From the NCBI GenBank assembly GCA_017591395.1, contig WEDG01005637.1, forward strand, positions 1 to 64,000: a DNA stretch of 64,000 nucleotides. Reading direction: 5' to 3'. Below, piece after piece: positions 35,946 through 47,100 of this stretch. Each line of letters begins with the position of its first letter. Position 1 is the first letter of the stretch. The notes beneath the pieces are model-generated. The model did not search any database, was not told the DNA's origin, and saw only the letters and a program-made list of their open reading frames with translations. A program made the translations under genes and the position numbers. The DNA comes from Schistocephalus solidus. Its lineage: Eukaryota; Platyhelminthes; Cestoda; Diphyllobothriidea; Diphyllobothriidae.

Positions 35946-36275
35946 TTGCGATCAAGAGGAGCGACGTTCAGTAATTTACTGTTTTATTGAACTCAATATT
36001 CCCCGACATACAATTTACGATGGAAGAGGAAAACAACAATCAGTTGCCTTTCCTCGATGTACATAATACTAGGAGGGCTGATGGGAGGATGAGAACTACG
36101 TTATACCGTAAGGCAAAGAATACCAGACGCATCCTCCAATTCTGAAATACCCATCCCATCGGTCACAAACGCAGTTGTGTCAGAATTCCCTTCCAACGGG
36201 TTCAAACACACTGCAGTGACGACGATGGGAGAAAGGAGGGAGCGAAATACCTACACTCCCTAGCCTTGATCCTTC
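35945..36275 (+). pseudogene. Penelope-like element RT fragment
   Basis: The translation reads LNSIFPDIQFTMEEENN, then LPFLDV, RRADGRMRTTLYRKAKNT, a stop, HPIGHKRSCVRIPFQR and KYLHSLAL. This is the characteristic region of Penelope-like RT (E-E-E, LPFLDV, TxxYRKxT, HPxxHKRSxV). Only this short piece is preserved, with at least one nonsense codon. Confidence 0.8.
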
Positions 36276-37240
36276 ATACCTAAGTGTCGAATGAAGCCTA
36301 CCCGTAAGCAACCTACCGGGTGAGAAATGTTTCAGAAGCACAAGCGAGCATCCTGATCCCTCTTGGAAATGGGATGGCCCATAAACCAGAACGATTAGTA
36401 GGCAACAGAGAATAAGACCCAAAAACCCGCTACCGGCAACGAGATAATCAGCAGTACAGCATACTACGCCAAAATTGCAGTTCAAGGTAAGTTGGTGAAA
36501 CGGGCAAACGCCGCGAGGATAAACTGTCACTGGTGTATGGCCACATACAACAGGAGAAGCCTAATTTCGCCTTTGGAGAAGCAAGAGTCATCGGCCGAGC
36601 CAATGACAAGACGGCCAGTCTGGTGCCCGAAAGTTGGTCCGCAGCCATAGCCATGCAGGGGACAGAGGTCACACGGGTGAGCCAAAGGTCGGCCACGGAT
36701 GAACCAAAACCAAGCAAGCTAAGGGCGCAACAGGCAAGACGCAGACAGCTGTTTCACGGTCGCTACTGATCATCAGTATGTTGTAGGCCTTATGAATTGA
36801 AGTCAGTTAAGCGCGTCACCTTCACAGTTGTGGTCAGGATCTTGCTCGACCCCATCCTGTCCGCTCACCAGTTTGCTACTGATGACAATGAACCTTGTGC
36901 CATAAGACACATGCCACATATAATACATAGAAGCACGCTAAGGAGACAGCAGGCATATGGCATGGGTGATCATTGACTAAATGAAGAAGGAATAATATGC
37001 TCAACACAGTAATTTAATAATCCTCCCACTTCCTCTCTCGTCCCTCCCAGCCAAAATAGAATAGTGTACTCATAACACTTCTGCGGAAGGGTACACTTAG
37101 GCTCCTAAAAACTCACGCTATTTTTATTAACCAAGCCGTGTATGACTTCATCGAAATGAAAGAATCCAAAGTAGCGTTTTAGTTAAGGAAACCTGCGTAG
37201 GCATGCGCATTCTGAACACCAACGCCGTGGATTTTGTCAG
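36276..37240. other. No recognisable feature
   Basis: No conserved gene or repeat identified; short open frames lack recognisable motifs. Confidence 0.45.
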
Positions 37241-38080
37241 TAAGGTCTATTTTGAATGAATTATGTTAATCCTACTTGTGGCAACTAATGTGAAAAAAGG
37301 TCTGTTGGCATCACTCGAAGAATTCAGAGCGATGTTCTTGTTTTTTTTATGCAAATATCAACTGATTTGGTTGAAAATTCATAATGCTTAGAACGAACCA
37401 CACACCGAAGAACGCTCTACTACATCATCCTGTAGTAATCACCAGTCTATGCAAAGTGATAACCAGGTACGCATATCCAGGTGTCAAGATTACAGTAGAA
37501 GTAAAATGGCAGAATAAGCTTGACAGTTTGATTTTTCATTGTTACTAAGACAGTTGTCCACAAGGTCATATTATTGGTATATTATGTTTCAAGGGTAGTC
37601 AATCCTGAGCTTAGAAAACCGTACGAAACTCATTCGATTATTACTTCACGCACCTTCAGGAATATCAATGCGAATTCTGACTTTTTCAAATAGGCTATAC
37701 ATATTTTACTGAATGTAAAATGAAAATGTTGTTATTGCTTGTTAATGAGGCTACCGTTCTGGACTAATCTACTACCACCCCGAAATAGATGGACAGTGTC
37801 GGCACATCCGGTCTGTGTTGACAAAGCCCGTGTGTTTCGAAGTCAGGTAAACTTTATTTGATTAGCGAAACGTTCTCGTGCTCTGCGTAATGACGAAACA
37901 CTAGAGGAGCTTCTGGTGAGCCCTAGTTTGGTCACGGAAGCACTCAAATATACAAGAAACTTGAATAAAAACAACTGCAAATCTCCTTCCTCCATTTGGG
38001 AGGTCAGTGCATAAGCCATGCTTATTTCATGTTGTCATGTTGAGAGGGTAGAGAAGTATGCCACTGAGGATAGTTGCGCA
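37240..38080. repeat. Diverged direct duplication, unit 1
   Basis: Matched in the same order by 38,785-39,790: GTGGCAACTAATGT versus GTGGCAACAAATGT, GCGATGTTCTTG versus GCGCTGTTCTTA, a shared TATTATGTTTCAA, and TAATGACG(A/C)AACA followed by AAATCTCCTTCCT. Identity by eye is about two thirds to three quarters, so the duplication is old. Confidence 0.65.
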
Positions 38081-38933
38081 GCTTTACTGGACAGATACTT
38101 CATTTAAGCACACATTCATATTAATTGAGGGTATTTTTAATGGTTTGTAGATTTTCATGGTTCGCCTGCCTGAAGAGTCGACGTTGCTCTTGGGGTTCAT
38201 CTATTGCAGTATTTTGCGGATGGTGTTGAATTTTGCTCAGTTATTAGTGTGCGTGTATCGTGATGCCTACCCTCATTTGATAGGACTGCAAGCGGTCCAA
38301 ATGCCCATTTGGTAGTGTTTTGGGTGGGGTTTTAAGAATTCGTTTAAAAAGTGTTCTCTTTAGTCGTCCTAGTGATGCGGATTAGTAATATCCAGTATAC
38401 ACTCCATAGATCACACAGCGGCTTCTTTAGTAGTTTAGCATTTTAGCATTTTGGAAAGGAGAAAGTTCGCAAATGAGATGAAGTACATTGAATTGCTAGG
38501 TTTATGACTGAAATTTATGATTGAAGTATGCAAGCAACACGTTAGGTTTTGGGGAACCCTTTAATTTCCGCTTATCATATTTTTTTCTTTGTGAGAAGGC
38601 TTATAATACATGGCTGGGCAAGGCACTAGCCCAAAGGCTCCCAATCGTAGGTTTGATCCAGCATAGGACAAATCGCTTTTGATTTTTTCCTTGACGATTT
38701 GAAACATTGAACTGAATGCCGTTGTGGCCTGTCATATTGAAGTTGTTCCACAAAGTAACCTCAGCGTGACGGGTACAGTGGACTTTGAAGTATATTTAAG
38801 CAAATCTTATTTTGTAAAATTATTGTAAACCTAAATGTGGCAACAAATGTAAACATAGATCTGCTGACTTCAGTTGAAGACTTTCCAGCGCTGTTCTTAC
38901 TTGTTTTTACCCAAACATCAGTCGATCCTGGTA

Positions 38934-38935
<2 letters not shown>

Positions 38936-38988
<53 letters not shown>
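38936..38988. repeat. (AT)n microsatellite
   Basis: About 53 bp of uninterrupted AT dinucleotide repeat. Confidence 0.98.
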
Positions 38989-38991
<3 letters not shown>

Positions 38992-38994
38992 GTT

Positions 38995-39235
38995 GGATGC
39001 GGCGTACAGACATCTCAAGGAGAAATGGAAGAAACGAGAACCAATCAGGACAGGCTGATACACACGGCGGCCGCTCAATGGTGCCAATGTTCACGCCAGT
39101 ATCGATTTTTTTCGCGTGATTACGATGTCAACTGTTTTTGGTCACATTTGCTGCCCGCCTGCGTCTGACGACGACCCGGAGAACCGGTGTTGAAAATTTA
39201 CACAATAAAGCTCCATTTCCCATAGAACGTATTCA
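38995..39235 (+). mobile_element. Possible Penelope-like element 3' end
   Basis: It contains CTGACGACGACCCGGAGAAC, then CCGGTGTTGAAAATTT and AATAAAGCTC (39,205). The AATAAAGCTC tail after a CTGANGA motif is shared with the Penelope-like end at 59.1 kb (- strand). CTGACGA, a CCGG hairpin and GAAA are in hammerhead order, but I see no convincing stem I. Confidence 0.4.
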
Positions 39236-39276
39236 ACTTCAACTTTATTTCTTGGGATGCCTTCTTTCCACTTATT

Positions 39277-39308
<32 letters not shown>

Positions 39309-39309
39309 T
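39277..39309. repeat. (AC)n(AT)n microsatellite
   Basis: An AC run followed directly by an AT run. Confidence 0.95.
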
Positions 39310-39789
39310 CTTTAGAAGGAAATACTTTTACTGGCAAAGGCTCGACTCCTGCATCATCTAATAAGCAACCATATTATGAAACTATTCAACAAGTATGCAG
39401 ATCCAGGTATAAAGATTTCAGCTGACTGAAAACGGCACAATAGGTGTGGCAATTTGAGTTAGTGTGAATTGTCAGACCGTTGTCTGCAAGATGTTTTTGT
39501 TTGGATATTATGTTTCAAATGAGGGGTAACTGTGAGTAGTTAGCCCGATCTGACCGTGTTCCCCAAAACGACTAATATTAATGGGGAAACGTCCTTGAGC
39601 TCTGTGTAATGACGCAACAACGTTTTCTGGAAGGAGTTCTGACGCGCTTTAATTCGGTTGAGAAAGCTCACAAATACACAAGCAACCGGAAGCCAGACAG
39701 GTGTAAATCTCCTTCCTTTGTTCGGTAACTGAGTCCATAAACTATACTTATTTCACTCAGTCGTGTTAATACGTGCTTTATCAGCTATC

Positions 39790-42750
39790 TTAAGGCACCT
39801 TTATGAACCTCGCTACCGAAAAATAAGGCTGCTTACTCATCTTAGTCGACTGGCGAAGTCCTCTATGGGTGCCATTTTCTGTTTATTGGGAAGATGACCC
39901 CAAGTTAGCCTGGGTCGCATACGATATTGCGCGTCGCCCTCTCCTTAGGACCTTTTTCTGGGGGTGGGGAGATATTTTGTTTGTTATTTCAAGGACTACC
40001 AGCTGTGAAGTGACCCATACGCTTGATGGTTTCCTTTGGTTTATCCCAACGGTCGATGACGTCACCGAGGCTTCGTGGAACTCAGGCGGCGGGCCGGGTG
40101 AAAGAGAAGTATCCAATGGGTTTGCCACAAGGACTGGCAGGTGTCACGCTTATAAGAACTTGCTACCACCGTAGCCATGTTATCATTCACAAACACAGAA
40201 GGTGTCTTCTTTGTCAGACCTTCAGGTGGGCTAACTACCTTCAGTTTATTTGCCCCAGGGTATCAACGTTTATCCAACAGCACTGAAAAAACTGGAGCGA
40301 CCGTACAGTCTTAACGCAGATCCCCACCCACGCGCCTGTCTCCATGGCGAAATTCTATTATACGAGTGGTGCAGCACTATGGTGTACTAGTCATGGCGTT
40401 CATCGTAACGAAGGTTTTGCACTCAGTAGAAGAATAAGGTTTTGGGTCGGCTGGGGTGATGAAAGCCTGTACCCTCAATTTTGGGTCGGCTGTGGTGATG
40501 AAAGCCCGTACCCTCAAGCAACCAGGCTCGCAAGCGGAGCAGAGATGACAGTGTCAGTTAGAATAATCGACAGCAACGCATTCACTAACGTCAGAGAGCT
40601 TGAGATGAGAGTTTAACCCTTTGTGGCGGAGAGGGCGCACGCACGTGCCTGATTGTTAGTCGGTCCTGACAGGAAGCGGGAACGACTGTGGGCCGAAAAT
40701 CCCGTAATGTCCTTTGTCGACTGAATAGCCTACATGTACGTCCTTTTTAGCCAACTGTTTTGGTCCCAGGGCACAGCATGCTACTATGTAACCTTGACTA
40801 TAGTAAAGCATGCGGTCAGCTCACGCATGTGATACGTGCGTTATGGGGCGTAAACAGTGTGACCTTGCATCGGTGGCGTGAATAAGCAAAGCGCAGCTCC
40901 AACGAAGTGTACTATAGCGTCTAGGCAGTGATTGTACTTAGAGCACTATAATCATCGGGTCAAATCCTAAGCTGTACGTAAAGGGCAGAAAACACCAGAT
41001 TGAGGGATTTATTGTGCGCAAACCCTGGGTTGCTGTCTCAGACAGCAAGGACCATTTGCTAGTGTCGACTGCATCCATTCCTACCTGAGAGAGTTTGAGA
41101 CAGTTTTGGCAGCTTCTTTTAGAGGTTTGTGGATTAGGTTCAATTGCTGTGTGTGTTGCTTTATCCGAGGGCTGTCACGTCCTGTAGCGCAGGCTGCATC
41201 GGTCGAAGGGTGAAGCTTTCAATTGACGCGTGGGTAACCGTGACTACCTGGACGCACGTATGTGTGCGAGTGGATGTCGGTCAAGTGTCTGCGGGTCAGC
41301 GAGTCTGACACTACCCTCGAAGTTGCATGGCCTTGAGACAGTGAGCCTTGAACAAGGACGCCGGAGAGCGATGTTGGCTGTCGTCCACAAGACTTATATT
41401 TTAGTACAAACTGCTCGTAGTCATTGATTTCATCGACCTCTCGGACGTTCTCGAAGGGGCACTGAACTTCACGGAGGCCTTCTCTACCTTTCTATCATTT
41501 GCGCCGAAAAGGTCCGGCTTCATGGCAATTCAACGACCTCCGAATACAGGCCTAACGCTGCTAGCTTGGCGATTGTCAAGTAGATTGAGTTAGTGCTGTT
41601 TTGGCCAATCCTAGCTCTGACTGCCACCAGGGACCGGAAACGCGAACATGCGCTGTGCACGGCGCAGAAGGTCTTCAGAAGGGATCTACCATATGGTTCA
41701 TTAAAAACTTCACGGAATCACAGTTAAGTAGTGCCTTATCGCCTGACATTTTTATCGCTGCATATCTAGTACTGTTTCAGGCATGAGTGGATGCACTCTG
41801 ACCCATGAACTTCCCGAAGCAAACAAGCTCCGTCTGGGCCGTGGAGGTCACAGACAGTCAACCACCTACCGCGTCGAACTCCGACAAGCTATGAGAGCAG
41901 AGGGTTACCAGCAATCATACAGGTAGGGTTGTACACTATCAGGAGCCTTCTTCGACCATAGCAGCCTGAGGGACATGAAGTCTCGCGGCATAAACAACCT
42001 CTGGGATTCCGATGGAATTCTTATGCTCACTTGCAGCCAGTCCAACCTGAAGATCAAGTTTGACCACAGGACTGCAACGACCGCCTCAACCCAAAGACAA
42101 ATAGGTTTCCACGGAACTTGAGAGGACTGAAGGCCCCTTTGGAACGGCTTTCTCTCATAAAAGTTGGTCTCAGTCGCCAGCCCACAGACAGTCTATGGTT
42201 GCCCGATTGAAGAACCAGATAAACCCTAGATTAATCGTATACCGATCCTTCACGAACAATGCGGAAAATGTTATGACATATTCGTTTTGGTGCGACAGGT
42301 GGCTGTTTAACTGTGCAGCAATAGGCACCTGGCCAAAACTCTGATTTCGTTAAGTCGGCTTAACCTGCGATTTCAAGAGAAATTTCTGGACCTCGTGTGT
42401 GCTCAGGATTTGCAAACTTCGTGCATCAAGGTCTGTTAAAATAGAATTCCAGTTGCCCTAGCTGACCCTTTTTCTGGGATTTCAAGCTGGTCTCAAATAT
42501 TCATTCTACGGAATACATGTTTAGACGTAAATAAACGCCCCTTACTCAGCATGAATTTTAATGAATACGAAAAATGAGTTTTTGGTAATAGCTGGGAGAA
42601 TGTGGTTTTGTAACTGTAGGATATGTTTTCCAACCAACCAAAAATCTACTATCTTTATAATTTTCCGCATGAGTCGCAAACAATCATAAGTAGAATGATA
42701 ATTGCCATCAACCAAAGCAGTAACCGAACCTCCACTACCTCTTGGGTCGT
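39790..42750. other. Mostly unrecognised sequence
   Basis: Nearly 3 kb with no gene, RNA or repeat family I can support. The only structure noted is a 39-bp tandem duplication at 40,441-40,518. Confidence 0.45.
40441..40518. repeat. 39-bp tandem duplication
   Basis: The unit begins TTTGGGTCGGCTG and ends TACCCTCAA, present twice with two differences. Confidence 0.9.
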
Positions 42751-42754
42751 TTAC

Positions 42755-43190
42755 CGAATATAGGGCAGTTCTGGACAAACCAAATATGTCGGAGAAACTG
42801 AAAGACTACTCTGAACGCGAATGGTCGAGCACGCAGCAGCAGTGAGTAGGAACGACGCCAGCTCCCAAGTCGTGGCTTATTCTACGGGACCCGGCCACCC
42901 ACGAGTTTGATGAAGCCAAAATTCTCGGTAGAGGCGACAACCGCGTGAGCCGCGAATTGCTCGAGTCATGGTTTTCCGGGCCGCAGCCAACAAGCGCAAA
43001 GACCCGCCTGTTCCATATTCGTTACTGAGACCGAGCAAAGTAGTTAGCCACGCGGAAAACGTGCGGATGGCTTCTGTTCCTGGTACCAATATCGGCGAGC
43101 CAAATTGCCCGAAAGCTCACACGGATGACGAAATCCAACCGTCATCAATTGTGGGCCATCATCGCACCACATGTAACCACGTGCGATGAG
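42755..43190 (+). pseudogene. Penelope-like GIY-YIG endonuclease fragment
   Basis: Reading across shifts: YVGETERLL, a stop, TRMVEHAAAVSRNDASSQVV, AYSTGPGH, then in the next frame HEFDEAKILGRGDNRVSREL and LESWFSG, then NKRKDPPVPYSLLR in a third. The YVG half-motif, the Arg before MVEH and the Glu in RELLES fit the GIY-YIG nuclease of Penelope-like elements. One stop and two shifts show decay. 43,191-43,344 holds nothing clear. Confidence 0.85.
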
Positions 43191-43407
43191 CGTAGGAACC
43201 GATAATCTTTACTAGCACGCTGGAGCACAGCAACGACATACTGCAACAGTTGGCTGGTCAAGAAAATTATCGCACTAAGTGCAATCATCTGCGGTGCAAT
43301 CGGGAGCAACCGATTGCGATAGGCATGTACTGGCCTAACAACTACATCTCCGGTGTTGTGTGTGCCTCCACACCCGGTATGTCTGACTCCCGAAATTCCC
43401 ACCTGCC

Positions 43408-44231
43408 CAGGCCCTGCTAACATGCCCGCTCTGTCAACGCATCTTCCGCTAGCGAATCGGCCTGGTTGGACCTCTTCGGACGCAATGCACCAACAATCCG
43501 ACAATTCAAATTTCTACGTCAAATTCTGCCAACCCTCCTTCAGACTCCTCCACCCTCACTCCTGGCATCAATTCTATTGCTCCCACCATCATAGAGACCA
43601 CATCCCTCTACTCATCGCCTGTTACCCCCACCACCACAACCACCACCGCCTTCGCCTTCTCTATCCATCACCACCACCACCATCAGCGATGGGGAATCTC
43701 TCCTAATCTGTCCTCAATGCGACCGCACATTCACCTCATGCATCGGTTTGGTTGGTCACTTACAAACCATCGTATAGAGACGGGTGAACCAGTGCCTGGA
43801 ACACCAAACGCACAGCAGAGATCGTCGCCTTAACTGTCCTTACTGTCCTCGCGTATTCACTCATCACATGGGCCTATTAGGTCACATGCGCATCCATGAC
43901 AGCGGAATTCACCGCAATGCCGACAACACCAATACATCATGCACACCCTCCGCTCCTGCCATTCTTACCGCCACTACCACCCCCACTTCCATGAATGACA
44001 TCCCCCCAGCCTCTACCGATTTCTCCTGCCCACAATGCGCCCGCAACTTTAACTCACGCATTTGGCCTGATCGGTCACCTGCGAATCCATCGCACGAAGG
44101 CTGGTGAACCAGTGCCTGGGGCTCCGACATACAGTCGACGCGCCCGCCTTCACTTTCCTCACTGCTCCCACACAGTTACACACGGCATGGGCCTATTAGG
44201 ACACATGCACCTCCACGATAACCTGCGGTAA
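43408..44231 (+). pseudogene. C2H2 zinc-finger tail of LINE B
   Basis: Fingers readable in changing frames: a first CCHC-type one damaged near 43,430, one near 43,715-43,760 (CPQCDRTFTSCIGLVGHL), CPYCPRVFTHHMGLLGHMRIH (about 43,835-43,895), CPQCARNFNSR (about 44,030) with a one-base shift into IGHLRIHRTKAGEPVPGAP, and a final PHCSHTVTHGMGLLGHMHLH ending HDNLR at 44,229-44,231. The order matches copy C. Frameshifts prevent a continuous product. Confidence 0.8.
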
Positions 44232-45105
44232 ACCACCGGAGGCTAAGCCACATCAGCGCACACTATCTACACTAATACATAGACAGAACCCTCACAATCA
44301 TCATAATCTACCTAATAAAATCACGGTTTTCTAGAAACCGTGGCTTGGAAGGCTGCCAATCTGATGCTTACACCAATTCACGCCGTTGGCCCAGTGTATG
44401 TGCTGTGTGTGTCGAGTGGCCCACCAGTGGACTGGGAGTCAGACGGCGATGGCTCCTCCTTATCCCCTGATTTAGTGAATCCTGGTGTGTGCATTATGGG
44501 GGCCAGGTCGTGCTGTGGCGCGCGAAGACGGGTATGCCGATCCGTCAGCCAATGCGCCCACTCCCACTTCAGACAACTGACTGGCTCGGATGGTGGTCTG
44601 ATTGTGGGGGTTGGGGAGAGAGTGAGGTCAACAGCTCAGCGCATTTTCCTCACTATAAAAAATCCGACGCGCTTGACACTATCACAGTGCGCTAAAAGCG
44701 GTGGCTTGGAAGATTGCCAACTGACGGGATAACTCGAACCGCGTGGTCAGCCCAATGTGTGTTTTGTGTGGAGTGGCTGACTGGCTGACTGAGAGTCAGG
44801 CTGCAAGGGCTGCTTCTTAATGTGGCTTTTATGGCACTCCCACTCCGTGGGATCTGAGTCCGGTGTGGTGGTATACCCAGGGGCAGCTCCGGCCGCGCCA
44901 GCCACATGCGCCCTCTCCCATCTCCGGTCTTCTTGACTCTGTCTCGACACCGGGCTCGGGTGGGGGAGGATGAGAGAGTGCAGTAGCTGCAGCGCAAGGC
45001 TTCTATCACTTAAAACTAATTCACGCGCAAGTCACCGTCCCTGCACCACCTGGGGTGGAGCATACGGTGGACCTCGTCGAAACCGACGGTCGAACTGTCA
45101 CCAGT
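44232..45105 (+). other. 3' UTR of LINE B with two module copies
   Basis: A palindrome CACGGTTTT-CTA-GAAACCGTG (44,322-44,342) leads into the first GTGGCTTGGAAGG module. A second module starts near 44,698. The terminal ACTAATTCACGCGCAAGTC...GGAGCATACGGTGGACC block is at 45,018-45,075. Confidence 0.8.
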
Positions 45106-45369
45106 GTCAGCACTCAGATTAACGATAATTTGGGCACTTTGATCCTCTCTGATGTCGAATGGAACCCTGTTTGTTCGCGCACTCCTCTGTGAGGGGAGAG
45201 AATACGTGCAGCATAGGAAGTGAGGATATACGGTTTGCTGAGCGACTGTTGACTAGAGACCAATCATCGCGTGACTCACAAGGTCATCGCATTCTGTTAA
45301 GAAACCAGCGGGTATGACACGAGAACGGGTAGGCTCCAGCTTTCCAAAGGTACCCCTGTCATTCGTTGA

Positions 45370-45625
45370 CAAGCGCTCACTGATCTCTAACGGAACTCAC
45401 TCGTCCCTTTCTGCCTTAAGTCTCACTCTCGGTCGGTGAGGTTTTGTAAACGAAGTTGAATATTTCCGATATAAACCGACTCAACGGTCAGAACGTTACA
45501 CTTCTGATCAACAGGTCGAGGGTTCGAGCCTCAGGTGGGCAACACCCGGGGTTGGGTTTTGATTGGGTGATGATGGCTTATGAGCCAGGAATGGCCACTT
45601 CAGCCTCCCTCTTTTTGCCGGCAAT
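45370..45625 (+). mobile_element. SINE-like repeat with hammerhead-like motif
   Basis: It starts with an inverted tail piece (GCGCTCACTG...AACGGAACTCACTCGTCC), then on the + strand a tRNA-like head with B box GGGTTCGAGCC (about 45,530), and the body with motif H5. 45,106-45,369 and 45,626-45,769 show nothing else. Confidence 0.7.
45561..45606 (+). ncRNA. Hammerhead-like motif H5 in SINE body
   Basis: GATTGG, GTGATGA, stem II TGGCT/AGCCA (here the closing 10.1-11.1 pair is U-A), GGAA, short ATGGCCACTT, then CAGCC. The C of CTGATGA and one A of GAAA are changed. Confidence 0.35.
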
Positions 45626-46298
45626 GTTTATCTGCCAGTGACCCCGCTGTTTCAAGCTCGGATCGAGCCCTAATCGGCGGATTAACCAACCGCAGTACGC
45701 GCATTTAGTGCGCGCGAAAAAAAAGGGCACGAGCCGAAGGCCAACCGCTTGCATTTGGTCGCTCCATTTGTCTCGTACAGGTGGTGAATGCTCCTGTGGC
45801 CGCCTCTAACTGGTACCCAACTCTCACCTGTGGCTCCTCGAAGTTGGGTTCTTCCCAGCGGCCACACCCCGGGCAACCGTCACGACCGGCGGGCTAAACC
45901 AGGTGAGGGTCTCCGGTGTTGTGTGTACCTCCACACTCAGGTATGTCTGACTCCCGAACTTCCCACCTCCCCCCTCTCAAAAAGTCCTACGGTGGGGGCG
46001 ACAGCAACCCCGTAGGCGGCCCAGACTAACTCGGGTCGTTCTCCCACTAAAAACAAATCCGTGACCCATAGTGGAGTTCGGCAGCCGTCTGGGATGTCCG
46101 AGCAGCCCTATTTAGGGATAGCACTGCTTGCCTCCTCGCGAAGGAAGGGGCTAGAAAATGTGCCCTAAAAAATGCTGGGTCTCACGTCTTCTGCAGCCGG
46201 CCGCGGCTCGCAGATCGCAAACTACGCGGTCGTAAAACTCAAACAAACAACAATGCTCCCGTCCCAATCCCCCTCGCCATAACCTCCAGGCTGCTCGG

Positions 46299-47100
46299 GT
46301 GAGTCCATTCACACTAGCAGCCTGGAATGTTCGTTCCCTTTTAGACAATCCTAGGAGCAACCGGCCGGAACGGAGGACGGCGCTAGTCGCTCGGGAACTG
46401 GTGCGCTACAAGGTGGACATTAATGCTCTCAGCGAGACCCGATTCTCTGAGCAGGGTCAGCTGGAGGAGGTGGGGGTCGGCTACACTCTCTTCTGAAGCG
46501 GTCGGCCAAAGGCAGAGCGACGCGACGCTGGTGTTGCCTTTACCATCTGGAACGACATTGTGGGACGTCTGCCCTGTCTGCCGCAGGGTATCAATGATCG
46601 CCTGATGAGCCTCCGCCTGCCTCTTCAGGGGAGACCAGTTCGCCACCATCATCAGCGCCTACGCTCCCCCAATGACGAGCTCTGATGCGGCGAAGGACAA
46701 ATTCTACGAGGACCTGCACGCCCTGCTGGTGACTGTGCCGAAAGAGGACAAGTTAATTGTCCTTGGTGACTTCAATGCCCGCGTCGGGACGGACCACGCT
46801 GCCTGGCAGGGAGTGCTGGGTCCCCACGGTCTCGGTAGCTGCAACGATAACGGCCTCCTTCTTCTGCGCACGTGTGCGGAACACCGTCTCCTGCTGACCA
46901 ACACCTTCTTCCGCCTTCCGACGCGGGAGAAGGCCACGTGGATGCACCCTCGGTCGCAACGCTGGCATCTGCTGGACTATGTTCTCGTCCGGAGGTGAGA
47001 TCGACAGGACGTGCTGGTAACCAAGGCGATCCGCGATGCCGAGTGTTGGACAGATCACCGCCTCGTCATTTCTCAGACGAGGCTCCGACTGCAACCCCGA
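46299..47100 (+). pseudogene. APE-like endonuclease of LINE C
   Basis: Motifs [44 protein letters not shown] and WTDHRLVISQ match copy A's intact frame. A Trp codon present in A has become TGA at 46,494-46,496, and an Arg codon TGA at 46,996-46,998. An insertion near 46,630 shifts the frame before [20 protein letters not shown]. The enzyme would nick target DNA to prime reverse transcription. Confidence 0.85.

Larger units (their letters stand above)
38785..39790. repeat. Diverged direct duplication, unit 2
   Basis: Second copy of the segment at 37,240-38,080. It is longer because an AT dinucleotide array and a Penelope-like 3' end (about 38,995-39,235) lie inside it, so those arrived after the duplication or were lost from unit 1. 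Confidence 0.65.
43345..45105 (+). mobile_element. Zinc-finger LINE copy B, internally deleted
   Basis: A 5' UTR piece (CTCCGGTGTTGTGTGTGCC, about 43,351-43,407) is joined directly to the zinc-finger tail (from about 43,407), followed by a full 3' UTR (44,232-45,105). Endonuclease and RT are wholly deleted, giving a non-autonomous shape: ends plus zinc-finger part only. Confidence 0.85.

Noticed and set aside
38628..38685. tRNA-like stretch with GGTTTGATCC B box
   Set aside because: A-box spacing and arms do not fold into a convincing tRNA; left out as a feature.
38837..39119. Open frames with long Tyr-Ile runs
   Set aside because: They are translations of the (AT)n microsatellite.
41786..42120. 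Short open frames at 41.8-42.1 kb that looked coding
   Set aside because: No continuous frame, no recognisable motif and no splice signals joining them.
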